Shown here piece after piece: positions 26,495 to 35,789 of a stretch of 64,000 bases of DNA. The position numbers were made by a program, and so were the translations under genes. This DNA is from Nodosilinea nodulosa PCC 7104 (GTDB lineage Bacteria; Cyanobacteriota; Cyanobacteriia; Phormidesmidales; Phormidesmidaceae), in contig NZ_JH976537.1 of NCBI RefSeq assembly GCF_000309385.1, forward strand, positions 2,471,766-2,535,765. Reading direction: 5' to 3'. A model generated the notes under the pieces. It was given only the letters and a program-made list of their open reading frames with translations. It had not been told where the DNA came from and did no database searches. The stretch's first letter is position 1; the number at the start of each line of letters is the position of its first letter.

Positions 26495-28165
26495 TTACAG
26501 CGTAAAGGCCCTGCATTCTTTTGGATGCAGGGCTTTTGTGTGGGAGAGAGGGGAAACACCTGCTGGCAGGGGATTCTCGATCGCCTCGTAAATGGCCCCC
26601 GCCGCCAGCCGTCCCGTCTGGGCGGCCCCGTTCATGTAGCCGTAGTACTCGTCGCTAAACTGTTCTCCGGCAAAGGCCAGGTTGCCCACCCGCACGCTCT
26701 GGCGCTCTGAGGGATGGTCGGACTCGACGTAGAGAAAGTCTTTGAACCTGAGGTACTGCCCCGGCCTGAAGGTGCTGTAGCTGCCGCCAAAGTCGGGATC
26801 CTTGGCCCAGGCGGTGCGGGCGTAGCGATCGCCTGCCGCCGTCTCCAGATCTTGCAGGAAAGCCGTTGTCTTGCCCACCAGCTGGCGGCCCTGCTCGGTC
26901 ACGCTGCCCTCGGCTCGGTCTGGCTCGCTGCCGCCTAAAAAGAAGGTCAAAACGCCCTGATGCCGCTCCGGCTGGCGCTGGGTATCATCCCACAGGCCGC
27001 TGTAGCCCAGATCGCTCCAGGCCCCGCCCGTAAAGCCCCTGGGCTGGAGCCAGGGACGGTGGGTAAAGCTGGCAAACAGCTTTTCGTTGCGCCCCGGCCC
27101 GCATTCGGCGATGAACTGACGCAGCGGCAACGGCAGGTCCAGGGCCAGATCGACCCGCCGCAGGGCCGGAAAAGGCATGGCCAGAATGACGTAGTCGGCC
27201 TCGATCTCCCCCGGCTCAAATTGCAGCCGAAACCCGCTGCCGTGGGATTGCAGCGATCGCAGCCGCCAGCCCGTTTTCACCGATTCTCCCAGCCGCTCTG
27301 CCAGGGCCTGGGGAACGCGCCCGGTGCCGCCTTTAACCAGAAACAGCTCATCGGCGACCAGCGGCTCAGCCCGCCGATTGCGCACCCGAGGCAGGTTGTA
27401 GATCAGCTGTAGCGCCGAGGACTCGTGGGCCTCGACGCCGTACTCGGTGCGAATAGTGGCCTCTAGCAGCGATCGCACGTATTGCCGTCCAATCTTGTCC
27501 TGGTGCAGATCCAAATAGCCTGCCACCGACAGCGCATCAAACCGGGGTGCGTAGCGGTCAAAATCGCTGACCAGCAGCGCCCCGTCTCGGCCAATCTGGG
27601 TGGCTAAGGGCAGCAGGGACTGCACCAGTTCCGATTCCTTCAGGGTGCGGCCCTCAAAGTAAAACGCCACCTCCGGAAAGGGCAGCGTCTCGGTCAGGGT
27701 GCGGCGATCGAAGAGTTCTAGCCCCAGCTCTGCTACCAGGGCGAGCAAATCGGCGTGGTCTGAGTTAATGAAGGCTGCCCCCAGATCGTTGACCAGCCCA
27801 GGCACAATCAGCCCCGTGCGTGACTGAATGCGCCCGCCCACGTAGGGCTTGGCCTCGTAAATCGTGGCCGCCAGGCCCAGTTTTTGCAGCGTGTAGGCGG
27901 CAGTTAACCCGGAAATGCCGCCGCCCACCACTGCGATACGCGGCGTTGAGCCGGGCGCAGACTGCTCGGCATGCTTCAGCTCGCCCAGGGCCAAAGCCCC
28001 CGCCGCCAGGGCTGAGCAGCGCAGCAGACTCCGCCGCGATAGGGAAACATTGGGGTGAGGAGCCTCTGTTTCGGAACCCCCAGAATAGGCTGATGAAAAT
28101 TTTTCAGACAGAGAAGCCTTCGCAACGGCTCGCTGCAAAAGCTGAAATAGCGCTGTGTGTGCCAT
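26495..28165 (-). CDS. flavin monoamine oxidase-like protein with Tat signal
   Basis: The 556-residue product (ATG 28165) has a twin-arginine motif (SLSRRSLLRCSALAAGALALG, about residues 42-62) after a polar N-terminus. The FAD-binding dinucleotide motif follows (IAVVGGGISGLTAAYTLQKLGLAATIYEAKPYVGGR, in two parts) and the C-terminal FAD site is LAFAGEQFSDEYYGYMNGAAQTGRLAAGAI. It should oxidise an amine or amino acid outside the cytoplasm, producing peroxide; the substrate is unknown. The last dozen codons (KALHPKECRAFTL) lie in the bidirectional terminator hairpin, so the natural C-terminus may have been extended into it. Confidence 0.87.
   Translation of the reverse strand: MAHTALFQLLQRAVAKASLSEKFSSAYSGGSETEAPHPNVSLSRRSLLRCSALAAGALALGELKHAEQSAPGSTPRIAVVGGGISGLTAAYTLQKLGLAATIYEAKPYVGGRIQSRTGLIVPGLVNDLGAAFINSDHADLLALVAELGLELFDRRTLTETLPFPEVAFYFEGRTLKESELVQSLLPLATQIGRDGALLVSDFDRYAPRFDALSVAGYLDLHQDKIGRQYVRSLLEATIRTEYGVEAHESSALQLIYNLPRVRNRRAEPLVADELFLVKGGTGRVPQALAERLGESVKTGWRLRSLQSHGSGFRLQFEPGEIEADYVILAMPFPALRRVDLALDLPLPLRQFIAECGPGRNEKLFASFTHRPWLQPRGFTGGAWSDLGYSGLWDDTQRQPERHQGVLTFFLGGSEPDRAEGSVTEQGRQLVGKTTAFLQDLETAAGDRYARTAWAKDPDFGGSYSTFRPGQYLRFKDFLYVESDHPSERQSVRVGNLAFAGEQFSDEYYGYMNGAAQTGRLAAGAIYEAIENPLPAGVSPLSHTKALHPKECRAFTL
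26508..26533. terminator. bidirectional terminator of BI-1 and amine oxidase genes
   Basis: GCCCTGCAT and ATGCAGGGC form a perfect 9-bp stem around an 8-nt loop, with TTTTGT after it on the plus strand and AAA before it (TTT on the minus strand). It overlaps the last codons of the amine oxidase reading frame. Confidence 0.8.
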
Positions 28166-28379
28166 AAAAATGCCGCAGGTCTGCTGCCTCGCCCAGGCTG
28201 GAAAGAAAGGCTGTAGGGCAACACACCGATTTCGTTTGTAAATAATTGACAAATCCCATTGTAGTTCCACCGGCAGACGGTTGGCGGCCAGCCATCTGCT
28301 CGCCTAAAAACTGCGTTTCGCGCCCTATCCTTCCTATACTGATACCTTGGTGCCCGTTGCGCACCAGCCGCCCCCGAAC

Positions 28380-28409
28380 TAGTGGTCCCAGAATTAGTGG
28401 TCCCAGAAT
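28380..28409. repeat. 15-bp perfect tandem repeat before gatA
   Basis: TAGTGGTCCCAGAAT occurs twice head to tail, ending about 10 bp before the AAGGAG ribosome binding site of gatA. It lies in the leader and could vary in copy number. No function is evident. Confidence 0.7.
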
Positions 28410-28427
28410 CAGTTGTCAAGGAGTCCC

Positions 28428-29873
28428 ATGTCTGTCATCCGCGCCCTGCATCAACAGTTGGTCAACAAAGAGCGCTCTGCGGTGGAAATCACCCAGGGCT
28501 ACCTCGACCAGATCGCAGCCCTGGAACCCCAGATTCGCAGCTACCTGACCGTCACTGGTGAGCAAGCCCTGGCCCAGGCGGCCCTGGTGGATGACCGGAT
28601 TGCCGCTGGCGAGGGCATCGGTATGCTGGCGGGCATTCCCATGGCCCTCAAAGACAATCTCTGTACCCGCGGCGTGCGCACTACCTGCGCATCAAAAATT
28701 CTGGAGAATTTTGTGCCGCCCTACGAGTCGACGGTGACCGAGCGGCTGCAAAAAGCCGGGGCGATCGCCCTGGGTAAAACCAACCTCGACGAGTTTGCCA
28801 TGGGCAGCTCCACCGAAAACTCTGCCTACCAACTCACCAGCAACCCCTGGGACGTGAGCCGGGTGCCGGGGGGCTCCTCCGGCGGCTCCGCTGCTGCTGT
28901 CGCCGCTGGGGAATGCGCCGTGGCTTTGGGGTCCGATACGGGCGGGTCGATCCGCCAGCCCGCCTCGTTTTGCGGCGTCGTGGGTCTAAAGCCCACCTAC
29001 GGGCTGGTGTCGCGCTTTGGGCTGGTGGCCTTTGCCTCTTCCCTCGACCAGATTGGCCCGCTGGCCCGCACCGTTGAAGATGCGGCGCTGCTGCTCCAGG
29101 GCATTGCCGGCCACGATCCCAGAGACTCCACCAGCCTCAATGTCAAGATTCCCGACTATACCCAGTGCCTCAAGACCGACCTCAAAGGGCGTCGGGTAGG
29201 CATCATCACCGAAACTTTTGCCGCCGAGGGTATTGACCCTGCGGTTCGAGCCGCCGTAGAAAAGGCCATTCAGCAGCTTCAGGCCCTCGGCGCAGAGATC
29301 CAGGAAATCTCCTGCCCTCGGTTCCCCTACGGTCTGCCGACCTACTACATCATTGCCCCCTCAGAAGCGTCGTCCAACCTGGCCCGCTACGACGGAGTCA
29401 AGTACGGTGCTCGCAACAACAACGACAGCCTGCTCTCGATGTACACCAAAACTCGGGCCGAAGGCTTTGGCCCTGAGGTCAAACGGCGGATCATGATCGG
29501 TACCTACGCCTTGTCGGCAGGCTACTACGATGCCTACTACCTCAAGGCCCAAAAGGTGCGCACCCTAATCAAGCAGGATTTTGAAGCGGCCTTTGGGCAG
29601 GTCGATGTGCTGGTCTGCCCTACCGCCCCAACCACCGCCTTCAAAGCCGGGGAGAAGGTAGACGATCCACTCAGCATGTACCTGGGGGACCTGATGACGA
29701 TTCCGGTCAACTTGGCGGGGCTGCCGGGGCTGAGTTTGCCCTGCGGTTTTGATGACCAGGGCCTGCCGATTGGCCTACAGCTGATTGGCAATGCCCTGCG
29801 TGAAGATCTGCTGTTTGAGGTGGGCTATGCCTACGAGCAGGCGACGAGGTGGCATCAGCGGACGCCGATGTAG
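28428..29873 (+). CDS. gatA: Asp-tRNA(Asn)/Glu-tRNA(Gln) amidotransferase subunit A
   Basis: GatA is the amidase of the GatCAB complex, which converts Glu-tRNA(Gln) to Gln-tRNA(Gln), essential in cyanobacteria. The ATG at 28428 follows AAGGAGTCCC at ideal spacing, giving 481 residues. The Ser-cisSer-Lys triad is visible: Lys in [13 protein letters not shown], the glycine- and serine-rich loop [15 protein letters not shown] and the nucleophile in [15 protein letters not shown]. gatB and gatC are not adjacent, as is common in cyanobacteria. Confidence 0.96.
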   Translation: MSVIRALHQQLVNKERSAVEITQGYLDQIAALEPQIRSYLTVTGEQALAQAALVDDRIAAGEGIGMLAGIPMALKDNLCTRGVRTTCASKILENFVPPYESTVTERLQKAGAIALGKTNLDEFAMGSSTENSAYQLTSNPWDVSRVPGGSSGGSAAAVAAGECAVALGSDTGGSIRQPASFCGVVGLKPTYGLVSRFGLVAFASSLDQIGPLARTVEDAALLLQGIAGHDPRDSTSLNVKIPDYTQCLKTDLKGRRVGIITETFAAEGIDPAVRAAVEKAIQQLQALGAEIQEISCPRFPYGLPTYYIIAPSEASSNLARYDGVKYGARNNNDSLLSMYTKTRAEGFGPEVKRRIMIGTYALSAGYYDAYYLKAQKVRTLIKQDFEAAFGQVDVLVCPTAPTTAFKAGEKVDDPLSMYLGDLMTIPVNLAGLPGLSLPCGFDDQGLPIGLQLIGNALREDLLFEVGYAYEQATRWHQRTPM

Positions 29874-30146
29874 CTGCAGATGGGGGCAGGGCAGGCGGAG
29901 ACAATTGTGTACCAGCTAAGGGCCTTCCCGCTGGGACAGCAACCCAGTGTAAATAGACCTCTTAATCTGGCAGGGGGGGTTGATCTAAATCTTTAGCGGC
30001 TTGAAAATCGTCACAGGGGGGCATGGGTAAATAGAGCAAATCCCCCATAATAAAGGGCAAGCATTTAGGTGTTCCTGGCGTTGCTCATAGATCAATCTCC
30101 CCAACTAACCCTTTTTTACTTACCCACGGCCTACCCTTCTGCATCC

Positions 30147-31004
30147 ATGTCCATCCTCAAGCTCTTGATTGGTGTTTTGGGCGTTGCAGGGGTTGTCTAT
30201 CTTTCGCTGTGTGGGGGGCTATGGGCGGCGCAACGGCGGCTAATGTACATGCCGAGTCCTACCATTGAGGCCACTCCTGGGGCTTTTGGCCTCCCCTACG
30301 TCGACGTGTGGATCCCACTGGAGCCGTTGGATAGAGGGAGGCTGCACGGCTGGTGGCTGCCTGCGGACAGCGGCAGTGAGCTGACGATCTTGTACCTCCA
30401 CGGCAATGCCGGGAATGTGTCTAGCAACTTGGGCAAGGCCATGCAGCTGCGATCGCTGGGCGCTTCTGTCCTGGCCATCGATTACCGAGGCTTTGGGCTG
30501 AGTTCAGGGCCGTTCCCCAACGAACAGCGGCTCTACAACGATGCCCTGGCGGCCTGGCGGTTTTTGCAAAATGAGCAGCGGGTTGCGCCCCACCAGCTGG
30601 TGATCTACGGCCATTCGCTGGGGGGTGCCATTGGCATCGATCTGGCCAGTCGTATTCCCAACCTGGCGGGCCTGGTGGTTGAAGCGTCCTTTACGTCCAT
30701 GGGCGATATGGCCACCCTGACGCAGTACAATCGCTGGTTTCCGGTGTGTCGGCTGCTCACCCAGCGGTTTGACTCCCTGGCTAAGGTGAGCCGTCTCCAG
30801 GTGCCCGCCCTCTACCTGCACGGTCAAGCCGATGCCTCGGTACCCGCCGCCATGAGCGAGGCCCTCTATCGAGCCAGTGGCGGGCCAAAGGCTCTGTGGC
30901 TGGTGCCCAATGCCGACCACAACGATCTGCCAACCTGGGCCGGGGAGGAGTTTGAACATCGCCTGCAACAGTTTTTACAGGACCACGTGCTAGTTGAGCA
31001 CTGA
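30147..31004 (+). CDS. membrane-anchored alpha/beta hydrolase (Bem46/ABHD13-like)
   Basis: The 285-residue protein starts with an N-terminal hydrophobic anchor (LLIGVLGVAGVVYLSLCGGLW). The hydrolase fold has the oxyanion region ILYLHGNAGNVSSN, the nucleophile elbow YGHSLGGAIG, a likely acid in LHGQADASVP and a catalytic His in NADHNDLP. This pattern fits the Bem46/ABHD13 group of serine hydrolases; the substrate is unknown. The start is uncertain (a GTG lies at 30069), with no strong ribosome binding site. Confidence 0.85.
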   Translation: MSILKLLIGVLGVAGVVYLSLCGGLWAAQRRLMYMPSPTIEATPGAFGLPYVDVWIPLEPLDRGRLHGWWLPADSGSELTILYLHGNAGNVSSNLGKAMQLRSLGASVLAIDYRGFGLSSGPFPNEQRLYNDALAAWRFLQNEQRVAPHQLVIYGHSLGGAIGIDLASRIPNLAGLVVEASFTSMGDMATLTQYNRWFPVCRLLTQRFDSLAKVSRLQVPALYLHGQADASVPAAMSEALYRASGGPKALWLVPNADHNDLPTWAGEEFEHRLQQFLQDHVLVEH

Positions 31005-31231
31005 CCCCCGCTGCGGCTCTGCAAAGCTGGCGTAAATACCGTCAGCAGCCTGGTTAGGGAAGACGCCGAATTTGCTATGGTTAGCCCTATAGAGCGGCTG
31101 CCGGTGCCCTGGCGATCGCGCTTATCGTCAATCCAGTCGGGTCGGGCAATTGCCGGTGACTCCCTAGCAGTGTCTCTACCGCTTTTTAAGCCTGCTCAAC
31201 CCATCGCGCTCAACACTATAGAAACTTTTAT

Positions 31232-31858
31232 ATGGCCCGTCTTTCTACAGAACTTAACCGCTATTTTTTTGAAGAAGTCAGCACGCCCCAGGTCACCCTC
31301 AAAGAAATTCTCACCCTGGCTGGGGAACGGACCTTTGGGTTTCTGTTTGTGGTGCTGGCGCTGCCCTCCGCCCTACCGATCCCGGCCCCAGGCTACTCAA
31401 CGCCGTTTGGCATCGTGATGTTTTTGCTGGCGGTGCAGCTAATTGCCGGACGAACTCGGCCCTGGATGCCCGAAGGCTGGAACCACAAACAGTTTGATCT
31501 GGGTTCGGTGAGAAAAATTGTCAAGGCGGGCAGTCCCTGGCTGCGGCGGCTAGAGGCGGTTTCTCGCCCCCGGCTCACGGCTGTCTGCACCAGTCTGCCG
31601 GGGCGTACCGTTCTGGGTTTGGCGATCGCCCTGATGTCCATTTCTATGATGATCCCCATTCCGGGCACCAACACTCTGCCGGCCATGGGTATTTTTGTCA
31701 CCGGCTTTGGGCTGCTTGACGACGACGGCCTGATTAGCCTGGGAGGCCTGGTGCTGTGCGTGATGGGAGGCATCCTCACCACTCTGATCTTGACCTTTGG
31801 CTACGAGGCGGTAAAAACCGGCATTGAATTCCTGGGCAACGGCGTTTTTCAGCGCTAG
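31232..31858 (+). CDS. ExoD family membrane protein
   Basis: This 208-residue protein has a soluble N-terminal segment (VTLKEILTLAGERTFGFLFVVLALPSALPIPAPGYS) and several membrane helices near residues 35-75 and 130-200. The LPSALPIPAPG motif is typical of ExoD (exopolysaccharide synthesis) proteins. The family affects exopolysaccharide production and alkali sensitivity in rhizobia; its molecular role is unknown. Its stop codon shares the palindrome CTAG with the stop of the convergent protease gene. Confidence 0.88.
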   Translation: MARLSTELNRYFFEEVSTPQVTLKEILTLAGERTFGFLFVVLALPSALPIPAPGYSTPFGIVMFLLAVQLIAGRTRPWMPEGWNHKQFDLGSVRKIVKAGSPWLRRLEAVSRPRLTAVCTSLPGRTVLGLAIALMSISMMIPIPGTNTLPAMGIFVTGFGLLDDDGLISLGGLVLCVMGGILTTLILTFGYEAVKTGIEFLGNGVFQR

Positions 31859-33960
31859 CCAACCCCGAGGGTAAGGCCCCAGCCCAGCAGCGTACCCGTG
31901 GCACCGGGGGCGCAATCCACAGCCCGCAGTCGCCAGGTGCCTCGAGCCGACTCACCCATCAGCCGCAGCAGTACTGGGGTCGTCTGGAGGCTATAGGTTT
32001 GGCGCAGCTCCGTCAGCCCCCCCAGCGTGCGCCCCTGGATTAGCACGGCAGCGCCGCTGGGGGCGGTCAGGGTAAGACAGAGATCTCCCAAAAAAGCGTG
32101 GTCAACGCTTACATCTATTTGCACATCGGTGACGCGGCCAGCGGCGGCGATCGCGACACTGCTCTCCACCCCGCTTGGCTGATTGTCTGGGATGGCCAGG
32201 GAGGTTTGGTTTTGCTGCTGCACCACCTGACCCAGCTGCCGCCCCGCAAAGGCTCGCCGCTGGGCTTCCCGCACGGCTGCCGCCGCATTGACCTTGCCGT
32301 AGCCAAACCACGGGGAGTGGCCATTGGCATCATAGGTGCCGTACTGGAGGCCCAGCTGGGGGTCGGGGGTGCGATCGACGATTTTATCGGCGGTGGCCTG
32401 GAGAATTTCACGCACCTGCCGGGCCGTCAGACCGGGGTTGACCGAGAGCACTAGCCCCGCCACCCCGGCCACCACTGGGCAAGAGCTAGAGGTACCGCCA
32501 AAGACATTGGTATAGTCATCGCCGCTGTAGCCTGCCGCCTGGGTGCGATCGCTAGTGACCATGCCCAGACCCGGCAAAAACTGGGTCAGCGGTGGCCCCG
32601 TAGCCACGCTCCCCACCTGGGGCAGGCTCATACTGGGGGGCGCGTTATTGCTGGGGGCCGCCACGGCAATGTGCTCGCCCCAGTTGCTATAGGCGGCCTT
32701 AGTGCCCAGGCTGGTAGAGGCCGACACGGCAATTACATCGGGGTGAATGGCAAACCCGCTCAGCCATCGGGTAGGACCGCTGAGGACATTGGAAGGCCAC
32801 TGGGTTTCATTAATTGTGCCGCTGACGGGACGGTTGGCATTGCCCGCCGAAAAGACAATCACGCAGCCCTTGCCGTTGCGTCCGGTGGTGGCGGCCCGAG
32901 TCAGGGCATTGGTTTGCCGCAGGGTCAGCGGAAAGTTGTTCGACGCTGGCGACCAGCTACAGACAATCACCGCCGCCCCCCGCCGCACCGCCTCATCGAA
33001 CAGCTGCTCGATCGCCCTGTCGTCAATAAAGCCGGTCGTGCGAATGGGCAAAAAGGCACAGCCGGGGGCCACCCCGACAATGCCAGTGGCGTTTTCTTCG
33101 CCAATGGCCAGTCCCGCTACCGCCGTCCCGTGGTTCTCGCTTGGCTGGGTGGGCAGAGGCACGGCGTCGTTGTCGTGCAAGTCGAGGGGGGCCACTAGCT
33201 TGCCCATGCCTTGCAGGTCGGGGTGGTTGAGGTCAAAGCCGTCGTCGCTGACCGCAATCACCACCGATCGCGATCCCCGGGTAATATCCCAGGCGGCCTC
33301 TGCCGAGATATGCGACCCGGCGGCCAAGTTGGCCCCGCCATTGTGGAACAGGTGCCACTGCTGCCGGTAGCGATCGTCGGTGGGGCGGTAAAGGCTGCCG
33401 ATTTCTATGGACAGGTTGGGTTCTGCCGCCAGCACGGCGTCCAGCGCAATCAGGCGATTGGCCAGTTTGATCGGATTTTCGGCAGCGGCTGGAGTCACCT
33501 GCACCACAAAGGTGTTCGGAATTCCGGCCAGGGGCTTTTCAATCGCCAGACCCAGCTTTTCCAGCGTAGCGTCAACCGTTTGAGCCGCCGTCTCGGGCGC
33601 GAATTGCACCGTCAGCTGCTCGGTCAGGTAAACCCAGGTTTGGGGGCTGTCGGCGAGGCGGTACACGTGGCTGGCAAACCGCACATTGGGGTCACGACGG
33701 GCCTGGGCGAGGGTAGCCTCCAGGTCAGGCTCAGCGACCTGCCATTCCACCAGCTGCCCTCCCGCCACAGGCCGCAGGCCCGTAGGACTGAGGCGCTGCC
33801 GCAGGGGCTCAAGGGCGGCGGGGGTGGTCAGGCGAGTGGTAAAGCGCGTAGGCAACTTTTCTAGCAGCAGTTCTTCGCCGCCGCGCTGCAAGATTTCCCC
33901 CCGAAAATTAGGGCGGGGACCGCCGCTAGAGACATGGGAATCAGCGGAAGATGGCGGCAT
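31855..33960 (-). CDS. subtilisin-like (S8) serine protease with P domain
   Basis: The 701-residue protein (ATG 33960) has an N-terminal propeptide-like region (about 1-195). The S8 catalytic domain follows, with Asp239 (AVSDDGFDLNHPD), His277 (ENHGTAVAG) and Ser491 (FGGTSSSCPVVAG). A C-terminal proprotein-convertase P domain spans about 594-701 (VDVSVDHAFLGDLCLTLTAPSG is in this region). I see no signal peptide, so it may be cytoplasmic or use another export route; related cyanobacterial calcium-dependent proteases share this layout. It converges with the ExoD-family gene. Confidence 0.9.
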   Translation of the reverse strand: MPPSSADSHVSSGGPRPNFRGEILQRGGEELLLEKLPTRFTTRLTTPAALEPLRQRLSPTGLRPVAGGQLVEWQVAEPDLEATLAQARRDPNVRFASHVYRLADSPQTWVYLTEQLTVQFAPETAAQTVDATLEKLGLAIEKPLAGIPNTFVVQVTPAAAENPIKLANRLIALDAVLAAEPNLSIEIGSLYRPTDDRYRQQWHLFHNGGANLAAGSHISAEAAWDITRGSRSVVIAVSDDGFDLNHPDLQGMGKLVAPLDLHDNDAVPLPTQPSENHGTAVAGLAIGEENATGIVGVAPGCAFLPIRTTGFIDDRAIEQLFDEAVRRGAAVIVCSWSPASNNFPLTLRQTNALTRAATTGRNGKGCVIVFSAGNANRPVSGTINETQWPSNVLSGPTRWLSGFAIHPDVIAVSASTSLGTKAAYSNWGEHIAVAAPSNNAPPSMSLPQVGSVATGPPLTQFLPGLGMVTSDRTQAAGYSGDDYTNVFGGTSSSCPVVAGVAGLVLSVNPGLTARQVREILQATADKIVDRTPDPQLGLQYGTYDANGHSPWFGYGKVNAAAAVREAQRRAFAGRQLGQVVQQQNQTSLAIPDNQPSGVESSVAIAAAGRVTDVQIDVSVDHAFLGDLCLTLTAPSGAAVLIQGRTLGGLTELRQTYSLQTTPVLLRLMGESARGTWRLRAVDCAPGATGTLLGWGLTLGVG

Positions 33961-34142
33961 AGATATCGAGCCAATCGCAGGAACTTTTTGGGGGCGAACC
34001 AGTCTGTGATCCGGCCATAGCACCAGGCTATACCCTGTGGCAGTTGCTCTACTGGGTCAGAAGTCGGTAATACGCCATACCGAGATGATAAGATACCCCA
34101 GTGTTTTTCAGTCCGGTTGTCCCTCACCCCTCATTAGTATTC

Positions 34143-34754
34143 ATGGTCGTTTCCCCTCGTTTTTTGCGCTATACCCTGGGCGGTTGGGCCGCTGCTGTGC
34201 TGTCTGTAGCCCTAGCTGGGGGATTGTCTGGGGCGGCTTTGGCCCAGGCCACTGGCTCTGATCCAGTGCGCCCGCTCAACCAGACCACTAGCGCCCTGAG
34301 CATTGCGGCAGGACAACAGTTGATGACCGAAGCCAGCGCCGCGATCGCCGATCAAAACTACGCCCTGGCCGAAGAAAAGCTCAAGCAGGCCCGCGACAGC
34401 TTCAACCAGATCTCCTCTTACTACCAGGAGCTGGCTCAGATGTTCATCGGCGTTGACACTGCAATCAACCGCAGCAACCGTGAAAAGGCACTGGAAACGG
34501 CTCAGCTTCGCGATCAGGCCTCCTATCAGCTGGCGCTGGTCTACCGTTCCCAAGACAAGCCCAACGAAGCAGTTCCCCTGCTGATGGAAATTTTGCGCAG
34601 CCAGCAGCCGACCCGCGAACTGGGCCAGCGGGCCTATCAGCAGCTGTTTGAGCTGGGCTTTGTAGATGAGCCCTACAGCGGGCGGGCCGCCGCTACCCCT
34701 GCCGACCCTACAACCTCCACCGATCCGGCTGAGCCTGCCGCTCCCGCCGAGTAG
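34143..34754 (+). CDS. secreted helical-repeat (TPR-like) protein
   Basis: The 203-residue product (ATG 34143) has a signal peptide (LGGWAAAVLSVALAGGLSGAALAQA) with likely cleavage after ALA. The mature part is helical, with two TPR-like hairpins (IADQNYALAEEKLKQARDSF; AQLRDQASYQLALVYRSQDKPNEAVPLLMEILR) and a disordered Pro/Ala/Thr tail. It is probably a periplasmic scaffold; I do not recognise a named family. It is divergent from the protease gene with about 180 bp between starts. Confidence 0.72.
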   Translation: MVVSPRFLRYTLGGWAAAVLSVALAGGLSGAALAQATGSDPVRPLNQTTSALSIAAGQQLMTEASAAIADQNYALAEEKLKQARDSFNQISSYYQELAQMFIGVDTAINRSNREKALETAQLRDQASYQLALVYRSQDKPNEAVPLLMEILRSQQPTRELGQRAYQQLFELGFVDEPYSGRAAATPADPTTSTDPAEPAAPAE

Positions 34755-34899
34755 CTACAGTCCGATCGGCCATCCTGTTTTCTCGGTCATCTATAGCTAG
34801 ATTTAATGCCTCTGGGTCAACCACTGAGGATTGATCCTGGCAATATGGATTTGGGGGATTCGAGTACCCCAGCTGTCCATCCCACAAGGAAACCGCGTC

Positions 34900-35154
34900 A
34901 TGATTACTCCCGATCAGGTTAGCGCCATGATTAAAGCTGGTCTCCCCGATGCCGATGTGCAGGTGCAGGATTTGACCGGCGGTGGTGACCACTACCAGGT
35001 GGTAGTGGTGTCCTCTAAATTTGAGGGATGCAGCCTGGTACAGCAGCATCAGCTAGTCTATGGCGCGGTGCGCGAGGCCATGTCCTCCGAAGCCATCCAT
35101 GCGCTAGCCTTGAAAACGTATACCCCAGCAGATTGGGTGGCCCAAAGCGCCTAA
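34900..35154 (+). CDS. bolA: BolA family protein
   Basis: This 84-residue protein of the BolA/IbaG type starts at ATG 34900, preceded by AAGGA. The fold is visible as [37 protein letters not shown], with the conserved His in [12 protein letters not shown]; His31 and Cys44 could coordinate a shared cluster. BolA proteins pair with CGFS glutaredoxins to hold a [2Fe-2S] cluster for iron signalling. The next gene is such a glutaredoxin, 56 bp away. Confidence 0.92.
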   Translation: MITPDQVSAMIKAGLPDADVQVQDLTGGGDHYQVVVVSSKFEGCSLVQQHQLVYGAVREAMSSEAIHALALKTYTPADWVAQSA

Positions 35155-35210
35155 GTCTGGACCTCTCTTTGCCTCAACCGTTCACTCCCCTCCGCAAAGG
35201 TATCGACACT

Positions 35211-35534
35211 ATGGATTCGGCCACTAAAGAAAGACTCGACCAGCTGGTTCAAAACAACACCATTATGGTGTTTATGAAGGGCAACAAGCTGATGCCCCAG
35301 TGCGGCTTCTCCAACAACGTGGTGCAAATTCTCAATGTTTTGGGGGCGCCCTTCGAGACCGTTGACGTGCTGGCCGACCCCGACATTCGCCAGGGCATCA
35401 AAGAGTACTCCAACTGGCCCACCATTCCCCAGGTGTACATCAACGGCGAGTTTGTCGGCGGCTCGGACATTCTCATCGAGCTATACCAGAACGGCAAGCT
35501 CCAGGAAATGGTTGAAATTGCCCTGGCTTCCTAA
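35211..35534 (+). CDS. grxD: monothiol glutaredoxin, CGFS type
   Basis: The 107-residue protein carries [19 protein letters not shown] with Cys31 of the CGFS motif, the cis-proline region [19 protein letters not shown] and the glutathione-binding surface. Monothiol Grx4-type proteins carry and transfer [2Fe-2S] clusters. Pairing with bolA immediately upstream is the classic gene order and suggests the two form a complex. MITE copy B lies after the stop and may terminate transcription. Confidence 0.95.
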   Translation: MDSATKERLDQLVQNNTIMVFMKGNKLMPQCGFSNNVVQILNVLGAPFETVDVLADPDIRQGIKEYSNWPTIPQVYINGEFVGGSDILIELYQNGKLQEMVEIALAS

Positions 35535-35554
35535 AACCAAGGCCTGGCTTCCCA

Positions 35555-35654
35555 TAGCAGTGGCTAGGCTGGTTAAGACAAGCCTCCTATGAACGTTCAA
35601 ACGTTTGAGCGTTCATAGGGTTTTTAGCTGTCCTAACCAATGTGACTGCTGCTA
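35555..35654. mobile_element. MITE copy B, 100 bp, TA-flanked
   Basis: Both ends are TA. Terminal inverted repeats run inwards as GCAGTGGCTAGGCTGGTTA and, from the other side, GCAGCAGTCACATTGGTTA (partial match). The core is a near-perfect 32-bp palindrome (35587-35618, CTATGAACGTTCAAAC and its complement, 15 of 16 pairs) followed by GGGTTTTT. No coding capacity. TA duplication and this form suggest mobilisation by an IS630/Tc1-type transposase. It sits between the convergent grxD and Rieske oxygenase genes. Confidence 0.85.
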
Positions 35655-35789
35655 TAAAACCCAGAAAAGATTGCCCTCCCCAGGTTTTGGCCTTCGTTTT
35701 GAGAGCCTATGGGGAAACAATGCCGCCTGTCCACCGCAGGTGGATGGTTGAGCGCAGCTAGCCCTGGCCTACGGTGGGCTACCGATCGC

